From NCBI GenBank assembly GCA_030562195.1, contig JAUJPP010000005.1, positions 24,043,106 through 24,107,105 of the forward strand: a DNA stretch of 64,000 bases, read 5' to 3'. Position 1 is the stretch's first letter. Every line of letters starts with the position of its first letter. Below the pieces are notes generated by a model that saw only the letters and a list, made by a program, of their open reading frames with translations, was not told the origin of the DNA and made no database searches. The DNA is from Nipponacmea schrenckii. Its lineage: Eukaryota; Mollusca; Gastropoda; Lottiidae. Position numbers and translations under genes: made by a program. Shown in pieces: positions 1 through 10,936 of the stretch.

Positions 1-1822
1 TTTTAGAAACCCTCTTTGAGATTTTTGCATGTCCATTTTCGACTAATTTTTGGTCTAGATTTGGAATTTGATGTCTAAATTTGCATTTTCTTTTAGAATT
101 TCTGAGATAATGAGAAATTCAATTGGTGGAAGGTTATTTCTAAAAATAGTGGTTTTGCGTGCAGTGACAGTCAAGCGGACGTTGATAAAATGTAGTGGTT
201 TACTTTCATTTTGTTTAGTTCAAAATTTTCAAGGTCATGCTATATTGAAATTTTGTACAGAAACCAAGTATTGGCCAGGCTTTCATGTGACATATAGGAA
301 AGTTTTCAACAAGATTTCTGGAAAAAATTGTGGAAGGTTGAATTTAGTGATTTAACATTGAAACAGTCCACATGAGATAAACAATTCGTACGTACGGGAG
401 ATAACCACGCATTGGAATATGGAGATAAACTTGTGTATGGAAATCAAAGAATATGCAGGAAAAATTAAAATGAAACCTACATCCATTTCAGTGTTTGAGA
501 AAGATATGTAATTCATTTCAAGAAATTCCAAAATATTATTACCCTGACTGCGACCTAGCTGTAAACAAACATGGCATATATGTAGTAAACCGCTCTGCAA
601 ACTATTCAACCTCCCTCAATATCTAAAAGTGTACCTCATACTTTATTTGGAAAAGTGTCGATGTAAAACTTTATAAAATGATAAATAACAGTTTATTAAG
701 TTTCGGGTCGAAGTAAAAATAACTTACAGAGTAAAGAGGTTACATTTACAAGAATCACGTAGTTTAAATGCAAAAAAATACATACTTTGATAAAGCATCT
801 AAAACAATTGGGCGATTATTAGACATTATATTAATAAAATCTTGATAAGATGAGGTATTGATATAGGGAATCCTCATAATATAGGACATATATACAGAAA
901 GTGTTTCTATTTCGTTTCTGTTACAAAATTAGCATATTCTATTTTCGAACGAGATATTTTGCCAATTACTTTTTGCAATTTGTAAATTATGTACTTATCA
1001 TAGTTGGACAAATATTTGTCTAATTCCGATGCAGATTTATGTACATAATAATCTTTAAGTAGAAAATTTTAATATACGTCATTTCTCCAGTTTTGAAGAC
1101 AACAATCACCCACCATTTATTTGAACAATGTTAAGAATATTTCTATTTTTCCGACACTTTGGTTTTCCCAGGCATATCCTAAACCATGTCTATATAACAT
1201 GTATCTATAAAAAATCAACTTCTTGTAGGGACATTCTATAATAACTAACCTGCAAAGCGGTTTTCTGAATCTATAATCTATCAAGGCAGCTTTCTGTGAC
1301 GTCAGAGTCTGACATGTGAGACAAAAAAACTAATAAAAATCATATAATATCGATAAATGTAACATATTATTTATACGTTTTACTTATTTTCATCTATATC
1401 TACACTTTATTTATCTAATGTTCTTTCTACATCTAAATGTCATTTAAAGATTATATAAGCACACTGTTTTGGTGTGTTTTCTGTTTTTTTCTTCCTTATT
1501 TGTATATTTTTATTTTGTATGTTAGAGGGTACTATAGGTGAAATCATGTTCTTTAATCCTATTATGTATAGATAAATATTGTTTATACAAAAAATAATTC
1601 ATAACTGGGTAAATTATGTGAATTTTGTTTAGTGTAATCTGTGAAAAGATGGTTTAAAGGCGGGTTTAATTGTCAGAAGCGTTGCTTTTCAGAATATTTC
1701 TCGAAACTTATACAAAGACATTGTTGATATTGAATTTTTGAAAAACTTCCAACAAAATCTAGCGAAATGTGTCCCTGCACTTATGGTTTATTTTTATTTA
1801 TTTTTTTAAAGTTCGTTATTGT
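1..1822. other. Intergenic DNA, no gene seen
   Basis: AT-rich sequence with only short frames lacking codon structure or a recognisable motif. The one site of note is a perfect palindromic CRE-type octamer TGACGTCA at 1297-1304. It has no adjacent gene start that I can support, so its function is unknown. Confidence 0.6.
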
Positions 1823-3510
1823 TATACGCCCACATGGAAATGTGGACGTATATTGCTGTCGCCCCTGTCCTTCGGTCCGTCCACATTTGTTGTATCCACG
1901 ATAGAGGCTACAGTTTTTATCCGATCTTAATGAAACTTGGTATACATGTATATATTGATGATATCTCGGTCAAGTTCGAAAATGGAAATTATCGCATTAA
2001 CGGTTTTTGAGTTATTGCCCTTGACTTTGAAAAATCTTGTCAAAATTTTTGTTTCGATGCAATAAATCCTCCAATTTTCAGAGGATGTTGATGAAACTTG
2101 GTGTGAGCATTGGAATTGATTAGGCCTCAGTCAAGGTCGAATTTGGTTTGTATCCACAATAGAGGCTACAGTTTTTATCCGATCTTAATGAAACTTGGTA
2201 TACATGTATATATTGATGATATCTCGGTCAAGTTCGAAAATGGAAATTATCGCATGAATGGTTTTTGAGTTATTGCCCTTGACTTAGTAAAAACGCTTCA
2301 AATTTGGGTTGTATCCACAATAGAGGCTACAGTCTTTATCCGATCTTAATGAAACTTGGTATACATGTATACATTGATGATATCTCGGTCAAGTTCGAAA
2401 ATAGAAATAATCGCATGAGCGGTTTTTGAGTTATTGCCCTTGACTAAGTAAAAACGTGTCAAATTTGGGTTGTATCCACAATAGAGGCTACAGTTTTTAT
2501 CCGATCTTAATGAAACTTGGTATACATGTATGTATTAATAATATCTCGGTCAAGTCCGAAAATAGAAATAATCGCATGAGCGGTTTTTGAGTTATTGGCC
2601 TTGACTTAGTAAAAACGTGTCAAATTTGGGCTGTATCCACAATAGAGGCTACAATTTTTATCCGATCTTAATGAAACTTGGTATACATGTATATATTAAG
2701 GATATCTCGGTCAAGTTCGAAAATGGAGATTATCGCATGAACGGTTTTTGAGTTATTGCCCTTGACTTAGTAAAAACGCTTCAAATTCAGGTTGTATCCA
2801 CAATAGAAGCTACAGTTTTTATCCGATCTTAATGAAACTTGGTATACATGTATATATTGATGATATCTCGGTCAAGTTCGAAAATGGAAATCATCGCATG
2901 AATGGTTTTTGAGTTATTGCCCTTGACTTAGAAAAATCTTGTCAAAATTTTTGTTTCGATGCAATAAATCCTCCAATTTTCAGAGGATGTTGATGAAACT
3001 TGGTGTGAGTTATTGGAATTGATTAGGCCTCAGTCAAGGTTGAATTTGACAGTTTTTCAATGAATTGTTTTAAGTTATTGCCCTTGACTTAGTAAAGTTG
3101 CTTCAAAATTCTATTGTGGTTGCAATAAGAAGCTTTAATTTTCAAAGGATTTTGATGGAACTTGGTGTAAACATCAGAATGGTATGACATTAGTCAAGTT
3201 TGAATTTCTGACTTTTTTTAACAAATGGTTTTTGGGTTATTGCCCTTGACTTAGTAAAATTGCGTCAAAAATATTTGTGGGTGCAAAATAAGCTACAATT
3301 TTTAAATATATTTGATGAAACGTGGTATGAGTATTGAAATAGATAAGATGGTGGTCAAGTTCTAATTTGACAATTTTCCATGAACAGTTTTTGAGTTTTT
3401 GCCCTTAACTTCAATATTAATTCAGTGAATGTTTTTTGAGTTATTGCTCTATTTATTTTTCAAATTCAATGCTGCCAGTGGGCGTATGTTACCTTGCCTG
3501 GCAAGCTATC
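1823..3510 (+). repeat. Dispersed repeat element, copy A, with 161-bp core units
   Basis: One end reads TATACGCCCACAT, followed by a GTCC-rich stretch. The other end reads GTGGGCGTAT followed by the hairpin CTTGCCTGGCAAG and CTATC. Between them the phrase TGTATCCACAATAGAGGC starts at 2149, 2310, 2471, 2632 and (one base changed) 2793, an exact 161-bp period. More diverged units follow to about 3470. The same ends and motifs recur at 23.3, 34.9, 35.8, 51.4 and 57.9 kb. The layout resembles the mollusc 'pearl' or Helitron-like non-autonomous elements (tandem core of about 160 bp next to a microsatellite), but that assignment is inference. Short frames inside it are repeat artefacts, not genes. 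Confidence 0.85.
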
Positions 3511-4145
3511 TTTTTTGATAGGTGTAGGAAAACCAATTTTATGCAAAAAAAAGCTAAAAAAAATACAAAAAACAAAACAAAACAAAAACGCGTAATTATA
3601 GAGAAATATGTCTCCTACTTATCTGAAGGTTCTAATTTGATCAAGTAAATAGATAAATATACTTCATACATTTCAGGTATACCAAATATTTTAATAATGA
3701 AAATTGCGCATACTGCCCCATTCAGTATCGAATGGTTGGTTGGTTGGTTGGTTGTGGGATGTTGGTATTCGTAATATTGGTAGTTGCGTTCGTTCAGGTT
3801 GAATGATTCTGTGCTCTTGGTTTGGTTGTTAATACTTCTTGAAATTTGGAATAGAGTCGAATGACGTGGCGGTGAAATTCGGCCCTGGATGGTGTTTAGT
3901 GAGTTACTCAATCTCAATCTCGATTCTTCCAAACTCGTTCTGATCATGGTTATTCTCGTAGATTGGTATTTTGATTGGTAAGAGAATACAGCAGAAAGGA
4001 AATGTTCGAACTTTTCAGAAATGTTTATATTCACCTATCGCCTCATCCAATTTTTTAGTTCTGGCGTCTCAAGACTTCGTATAAGGATAGTTGCCTTCTA
4101 TTTATAAAATGTTGTTCATTAGTACGGTTAGTAACTTCATCGGAG

Positions 4146-4500
4146 ATGGACATGGTACTGTGTGAAAAATGTGGACAATTCTTCAATTGTATTATCGTCC
4201 ATGCCGTTCTTAGGTGTGACTTATTCAAAGACACACGAGAGCAGTTCTGGTCAAACTATTTTGTACGTGATTTACGAAATGCTGCTGATTTAAACTACCA
4301 ATTCTGCATCATAAATTTCATTTGGAAAATTTCTTAACGCTTAAAACTATCGCCAATACAAAATAGTCAACATTTTCTATGATATTCTGTCTTTATACCA
4401 ATTCATTGTTTATGTAAATACTTAATATGTGTATTATAATATGTATAATCTTCATAATTGGAGGAAATAAAGTTATATATATATATATATATAATCAGAA
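4146..4500 (+). mobile_element. Non-LTR retrotransposon 3' fragment (probable)
   Basis: A 63-codon frame starting at 4146 contains a CxxC followed by His and Cys, then RExFW (CEKCG, VHAVLRC, TREQFW). This pattern resembles the zinc-knuckle-like tail found after the reverse transcriptase in many LINE elements. It is followed by about 130 bp of non-coding sequence, an AATAAA near 4466 and an (AT)n run ending near 4492, as expected for a LINE 3' end. No reverse transcriptase lies directly upstream in frame, so the copy is 5'-truncated and dead. The match rests on pattern only. Confidence 0.5.
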
Positions 4501-4619
4501 AGATTTGCTATTTAACAAGGTTTATTCAGAATTTTTTGGACTTTCCAAAGACCACCTAATGAACTCTTAGTTGGTGGACCAACTTCCAAGACGAAGGAAT
4601 CAACAAATCATGGATGCAG

Positions 4620-5110
4620 AGCATTAATAAGCATTAAATACGCTTAAGGATAAGTTACTTGAACCACCGGGACTTGCTTTTTGCTGATTCATCAACGCCT
4701 TACATCCTATATATACACACCACCGCTAGTGTGAGCCATTTTATACCACCAGGATGGTAAAGATAGGGTGATAGCTTATGCTAGCCGTGGTCTTACTCAG
4801 TCTGAAAGGAATTATCCTGCACATAAATTAGACCATTTAGCTTTGAAATTAGCCGTCGCTGATTAATCTACACCAAAAATACAAATGCAGTTGGAACAGC
4901 ACCTCTTTAATACCAAATACAGACCTTGGAATAGTTACATGGACGCTGAATGTTTGTCTAGACTCCCTGAAGACACCAATCAGGTGGAGAGTTGTCGACA
5001 GATACCATCAATACGCTACAAAATCCAAATTGATGGATGGTTTGTTGAAAATATGGCTATTCGGGTTATTCCAGATATGATTTTCCAGTTTCGACAGTTA
5101 ACCAGATAAA
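4620..5110 (+). mobile_element. Decayed Ty3/gypsy-like pol fragment (RNase H region)
   Basis: Translation across frameshifts gives LKDKLLEPPGLA, then HTTAS, then DGKDRVIAYASRGLTQSERN followed by YPAHKLDHLALKLAVAD. These match the order seen at the reverse transcriptase/RNase H junction of Ty3/gypsy elements (connection segment, HTDAS strand, AYASRGL...ERNY...HKLE.LAL). At 4909-4970 NTKYRPWNSYMDAECLSRLP matches the linker before the integrase (KYRPG...DADALSRLP). The segment between is shortened, stops interrupt the frame and no LTR was found, so this is an old, internally deleted relic with no coding capacity. The frame at 5123-5323 just downstream is not recognised. Confidence 0.75.
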
Positions 5111-5319
5111 ATGGAGTAGAACATGTCTGTAGACTATTGTGGTATATCTGGAGTGAAACCATCCACTTCCATTAATCCCACATTGTTTAAAGAGCACCCC
5201 ATCCTTACTAGCATATTATTAGGAAATACAAGAATGGGCAATGAAGATATTTTACAAAAAGTTATACCAGAGGGACTAAGAAAGGCAATCCTCAAATGTT
5301 TGCTTGATGATGTCGGAAA

Positions 5320-5408
5320 GTAGTAATAGAGTATATAGATAACCGACACCCCTCCGCTTCGCCTCGCTCCGCTCCGAGCTATCGGATATCTATATACTCT
5401 ATTACTAC
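5320..5408. repeat. Foldback with 27-bp arms and GC-rich loop
   Basis: The left arm at 5320-5346 and right arm at 5382-5408 are reverse complements apart from one mismatch. They enclose a 35-base loop rich in CCGCT/CCTCG, which stands out against the AT-rich surroundings. The hairpin could be the remnant of a small foldback element or a replication-slippage product. No gene overlaps it with any support. Confidence 0.8.
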
Positions 5409-5639
5409 TATTAACAATAATTTACGACAATTGTATTTACAGACTGTATTGATTTTATTATAAAAATTCTTTTGTTGTTGTATTTCTTTTATCAAATCTA
5501 CTCTATTGAAAATATGGGGTTGATTTTAAAGCATGAAAAGAAAAAGTTTAGTTACACTGGCGAAGGTTTCCTATCTGGATTTATGTCCCTTATACCAAAT
5601 GTTACAATAGCTATTCAAGTGTAGAAACACCGAATGGCT

Positions 5640-5950
5640 TAACTGAAATATTCCAGTGTTGTATTGCCGGTCGCCAAGTATTTTTAGCCTTGTTTTGTTC
5701 TCATTATTCATCAATCATTACATCAAAGAACTAGAAAATGATAATTGTAAAGGTATATTTGTATCTAAACAATATGATAATGTCTTTTCTCTATTATTTG
5801 CTGACGATATTAGCAACGTCGCAGATACAGTATTCGATCTCCAGGTTCAGCTGAACTACCAGTACGGTATGTCAGTAAATAAAGATAAAACAAAAGTAAT
5901 GGTTTTGAGAAACGGTGGACCTATAGAGGATCTGAAAAATGGAACTTGAA
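5640..5950 (+). mobile_element. Non-LTR reverse transcriptase fragment
   Basis: The frame at 5656-5949 encodes SIFSLVLFSLFINHYIKELE, then GIFVS, then LLFADDISNVADT, then MSVNKDKTKVMVLRNGG. This is the order of palm motifs in LINE-type reverse transcriptases: a degenerate LSPxLFxLFIND block, the catalytic FADD (motif C), and the N..KTK.M.F.. block. Only about 95 codons survive. The region before motif B is degraded and no endonuclease is present, so this is a dead fragment. It may or may not belong to the same insertion as the fragment at 4146. Confidence 0.8.
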
Positions 5951-8279
5951 CACAGTCATGTTTAGGAAACTTGAGCAAAGAAATGTCGAAATAGCTTTTG
6001 TTATTATTTGACTCTGAACTATGGTGTAGAGGCATGAGGCACTATTTTTTGACCTGACATAGAGAATGTTTAGGTTAAATTGTTTACGTGACTTCTCTGC
6101 ACTGGAACCAAAACAAAACATTCCACAGCGAGGGCAGAATGTGAATGTCTGGAGCTCTGTACAAATTATTACTTAAAACCCATTTTATACTTTTCGAAAA
6201 TTCAACAAAGCTAGGTTACCTTGATTGTGTTATCGAATGTTGTTTGAACAAGACTTAAAGGGAAAATCAAACTGGTGTACATCCGTTAAATCAATATTGT
6301 TAAGTTATGGTTTTTGGTCATGTCTGGCTAAATCGGGCAGTAGGTGATATCCCACAATTTCTGCTCCAAACAAACGTTTGGGGATAACAATATACAAACT
6401 TAGAACGCCCTAAATTCTTCCCGTTGTGAATTTTACAGCAGAAAAAAAAAAGCTATCCTCGACAATAACCCAATAGCAGACGCTTGTACACCAAAATAAG
6501 AGATCAATACATTAATATACTATTTATTCTCTCCATCAATTTGACAATCTTTAAATGGTTTTCTAACAAGTTATTCAATTTTATATATATATACTAGTAT
6601 CAATTTTAATAAGATTCTATCATTCATAATTTAAACTTTTCTATAAAATTCTCTATTGGTATTAATCGAACATATTCCAACATTCAAGCATGGTTAGTAT
6701 TATGTAAAGATCGAGAAAGAGTCTGTGTATATCGATTCACTGAAATATATAAGATTCAAACTCTTAATACTTAGTGATAAATTAACAAAGAAACCATTGT
6801 GGTCAAAATACAATTCAAGTTTACACCAATTCAATTTCTGTAGGGGCAATGCACTAATTGTCATTTCGGGTGATTATGTTTGTTTCGGGGCTTTACCTGG
6901 TTAACAGCGCCTATTGATATGTTATATGTCCTATTGACAAGCGCTAAGTGACTAGATATCTGTCACATGATATAGTAAATTGCTACTCAGGACTGCATTC
7001 TCACAAGTTGTGAGTAATAGCTTCATATTATTCATTTTACCTTCTCTGCTTTAGATTGCTTTTAGCGTCTATTATCTAAGGTAATTATCTTATAATACAT
7101 ATATATTACATTATATCAATCTATAATACTGGTTTAATTCTAAATATAATTTCTGCACCAGATCATTCTTAAAGGATTTATATATTTCTGTTACAGAAAT
7201 TCCAAGATATTTTTACACAATTTTGCAAGTACATTGTATGTTCTTTGGGGTGTTTTCATATGGTGCCAATAGTTTGTAAGTCAAAGCTGTTTATTACATT
7301 ATATGTACATTTTAAATACTGATCATGATATGTTTAATTATATATGTAAATACTACATTATTGATAATGATAAATATAACATTTGTTAATATTTAACCGA
7401 GGATTATATTATATAAATTTATATTGCAGTGAACGAGCTGTTTTTAATAAAAAGTATCAGATGAGGCATTTGTAATTTGTTCATCGCCCCAGATATTATG
7501 ACACTAATAATTTATCTCCCTTACGTTATTTAACTCAACAATTTTTTATGATCGTTTTTATCAATACACTATCTCAATTCTACGAATAATGTTTGTTAAA
7601 TCAGGCTTATCAAGGATAAATCAAGGTTTTACTTTAAACATTCAACGTTCAATTTTTCTAATATAATTTTTTTACTAAAAACAAAGAAATATTGCCTAAT
7701 GGGATACCGCACTATATAAGGAGTGGGAATACGTCATATGCTAATTACTGGCGGGAAAGCCTAGCATATTGCGCAATGAGAGAAAATCGCTTCAACACAA
7801 GCATCTATTGTTGAGGATGAGATGCTCTTTATATTGTCCAATTCTTACAAATCTAAGAAGACATTGTATCCCTTCCTGGCTAAATAATTAATAGTTATTT
7901 CACTATTTCAGTGTGACGATCCTTTGATTATACGCTCTATATCACTGTATATAATGAAAGATATGGAACTCAGAGATGAAATTCCAAAAACTCTGATATT
8001 CTTATCTTTATCCATGTGTAGATTCTCATTGAGTGGCAAATTAGAAAACTTTTTTTTTTCGGGAAGCTCCCTAGCCCTACTCGAAAATGGTATAGAAATT
8101 TGGTTTGAAAAATACGATAAGATACGTACTGGAATAGAAAATGAATATATAAAACTAAAATTTTTACGCATCAGTAGTTAGTAATTGCATAATAATAATA
8201 TACATAATTGCATAACTTTGTTGCTAATTATCCGATCGCTTTGAAAATTACAGAATATAGAGAAGTCGCCTATAGAAAT
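5951..8279. other. Intergenic DNA, no gene seen
   Basis: AT-rich sequence with short TA runs and no supported gene. Frames occur on both strands at 7908-8181, but their overlap and composition look like chance, and neither has a motif or splice context. Confidence 0.55.
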
Positions 8280-8915
8280 AAAACCGCATCATAAAATAAT
8301 TTCTACCACTTCCGGTTCTTGCGTGAGAACTTCCGGTTTTTTAGAACCGCGTTGGGTCACCCAGCTTCCGGTGTATGTAAGAAATCAGTACAAAAGCTAT
8401 ACATATATACTATCAGGCATAATTAGAACCCTTTTAGAATAAAAAATCCAAACCGGAAGTGATACTTTATGTGTCATCACAGAACGGTAAGATTCAGCAA
8501 AATTTTAACAAGTCCGCTAATTTTTATCCGATTTGTCCGATTTTGGTGTTTTTCGAAACCTTGTTTCTTTATCTAAAACTTGTTGGGAACAGAATTTTGA
8601 TTTTCAAATTTAAATTTTTTTAATGCCGGATTAATTTTTTTTGAAAATTCAAAAGGCCAAATCAAATGACCTTGACCTTCAATGACCCTGAATTTTTTCA
8701 AGTAGAATGTTCTTGACCTAAGCTATCCACACATATGCCTATTATGATCAACAACTATTTTTGTGGTACCCGTTTTAGTTTTTTGAAAATTCCCAAGGCT
8801 ATATCAAATGACCTTGACCCTCAATGACCATGAATTTTAAAACCGCATCATAAAATTTTTTCTACCACTTCCGGTTTTTGCGTGAGAGCTTCCGTTTTTT
8901 TTAGAATCCTGCTGG
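8280..8915. repeat. Short interspersed repeat block with paired 'CACTTCCGG' units
   Basis: A ~65-bp segment beginning AAACCGCATCATAAAA and containing ACCACTTCCGG and GCGTGAGA occurs at about 8280-8346 and again at about 8839-8905. Between the copies, a second unit containing TCAAATGACCTTGACC and CAATGACC occurs at about 8637-8696 and 8779-8838. The block therefore contains two nested duplications of what is probably a mobile-element derivative. No coding sequence is evident. Confidence 0.7.
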
Positions 8916-10936
8916 GATCTGTACAGATATCAATAGTAGCTTCCTGTTGAGCCCCAGTCGGTGACGAATTGGATTCAGATTATTATTTCAACAATATCCT
9001 TGCTCAAACCATTCCAATACATACTAACGGAAACAAAATCGGGAGAGGAGGGTGGGAAATAAAATATTTGAATCGTATGAGTATTCAAATAACAAATAAT
9101 GAAAAGTCGACTTTGAGCATGAGCCGCGTTCAATCGGACCATTAAAAAAAATCATTAACAAGAATAGTTAAACTAAAATTGCTTACATCTATGAACGTAC
9201 TAGTATTTCGACAACCTAAAAATATTTTGTAAACAGAAATTGCAATTGCTATATATTAAATGGGTTATACAACAATGAACAAGTTGATATCTCATTATTT
9301 AGTTTTTATTTTAACCTAACAACATCTATCCATGTTTGATATAGTAGATAAATTTCAACCTCTTGTTTTATTCACAAAAATAAATATTATTGACAATTCT
9401 GACCTTAAATAATTTTATGATGGAACCTTAAAAACTTTCTCATTAATATGTAATTAACTTTAAACTGTGGTGTATCAATATTACATAATAAAACTTCGCG
9501 TATATTTTTTGAACCCATAGAGGTTGTTTGCCACTCTCGGAACTGTTCACAGTTCTAGTTATATTTATTATTGATGTCATATTTACTGTTGATTGAAATT
9601 ATATTTATTATGCCTTATAGTCATAAGTAAATGAATTGATTGAATTGATTTAAATTGAATTTAATTGTAGTTTAGACCTTTTCCCATACCACCATCTTAG
9701 TAATTATTCTCTCATAAAAAGGATCGATAATCTCATTAGTCTGAATTTCTGTTTTCAACTGCAATAACAAAATTTATATTTATGGGGTCAAATTGGCCGA
9801 GTTATGGCTATTTTAGTTTCGGAGGTCGAGTTAACACCTATGCAATCTCATAGGGTTAAGGACCACAGGTTGGGGTAAATAATTAAATTTTGACAGGCTG
9901 ACTTTTAAACTGAAGGAACACACCAATGTGAAGTTACTATGTTCCAAATTTGAAAACTATGTTTACTACCCCACATTTAGTTTCAGACCTTTTCCTAATC
10001 CACAATATCAATTTTATTTCTTATTTTAATTTTTATATAATGGAATAAATCTTATTGACGTAATAGCTTTATTAACACAACTTGATATGTACACTGCACT
10101 GCACTGATATTATTTTAAAATTCGTGATGACTTACTAATGCAGATCAAGATAACCCCTTACCACTTTTCCATTGACACACAGAACGATATCTTACTAGGC
10201 AAGGTACAATAAACCCCCTGACAGGAAAAATAAGTCTTTAGTTACTTAATTTCGATGAATTGGAAAAAAACTGTAGTACCTGATCATATTCATCGTACAT
10301 CCAATAATCAATATAAAAAATAATGCATTGCATCATTACCAGATTGATTTAATCAATAATATATTAATATATTAGCATACCAGGTTTAATCAAAATCACT
10401 TAAGTATCTCAGCAATGACTCCTGAACCGTTCATCAAATTACCAAATTCAACTGAGATCCTTTTGATATATATATTATACAAAAATACTAAGTTTGAATG
10501 AATGGATTATTTTAATTTTAATAAAAGCATTGAACGATCTTGATCTGTATTTTAACGACTCTACCTAAATATATACTTTGAAGCGTGGGTCGACTGGTTG
10601 CTATCTACAGTAGTCTCTTAGGTACTGGAAAACTAACATCATTTTAGGACACCATTGGTTGTAGCGGCTATATTGAAGTACTCTCCAAAGAAATGTTTGA
10701 AAAGTTGATTAATAATTGATTTGGTGCATTCTGTCACATTGTGAGTCACAAACGTATAAATTTTCAATATTTTAATTGCTTTGATATTAAAGTAGGGTAA
10801 GCCTACATTTTGTGGGTACAGGTTATTTTTCTACAGAGGCAAATGCCCCTTCCCACTCTATATCGTTCACAAAAGCATGCGTTTTAGATTATTTTACAGT
10901 TCATAGTTATAATTTCTAAAAGATTATTTTACACAA
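8916..10936. other. Non-coding DNA, no gene seen
   Basis: AT-rich sequence without motifs or codon structure. Its last part lies downstream of the stop codon of the minus-strand gene that ends at 10937, so it probably includes that gene's 3' UTR. No clear polyadenylation hexamer could be assigned. Confidence 0.5.

Noticed and set aside
3615..4034. 139-codon frame on the minus strand
   Set aside because: It crosses a GGTT microsatellite and has low-complexity composition, no motif and no splice context.
5123..5323. 66-codon frame after the gypsy fragment
   Set aside because: Considered as an integrase or envelope remnant, but no zinc-finger or catalytic motif is visible and it runs into the foldback at 5320.
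7908..8181. Overlapping 85-87 codon frames on both strands
   Set aside because: Opposite-strand frames over the same bases with no recognisable motif; probably chance or an eroded mobile element.
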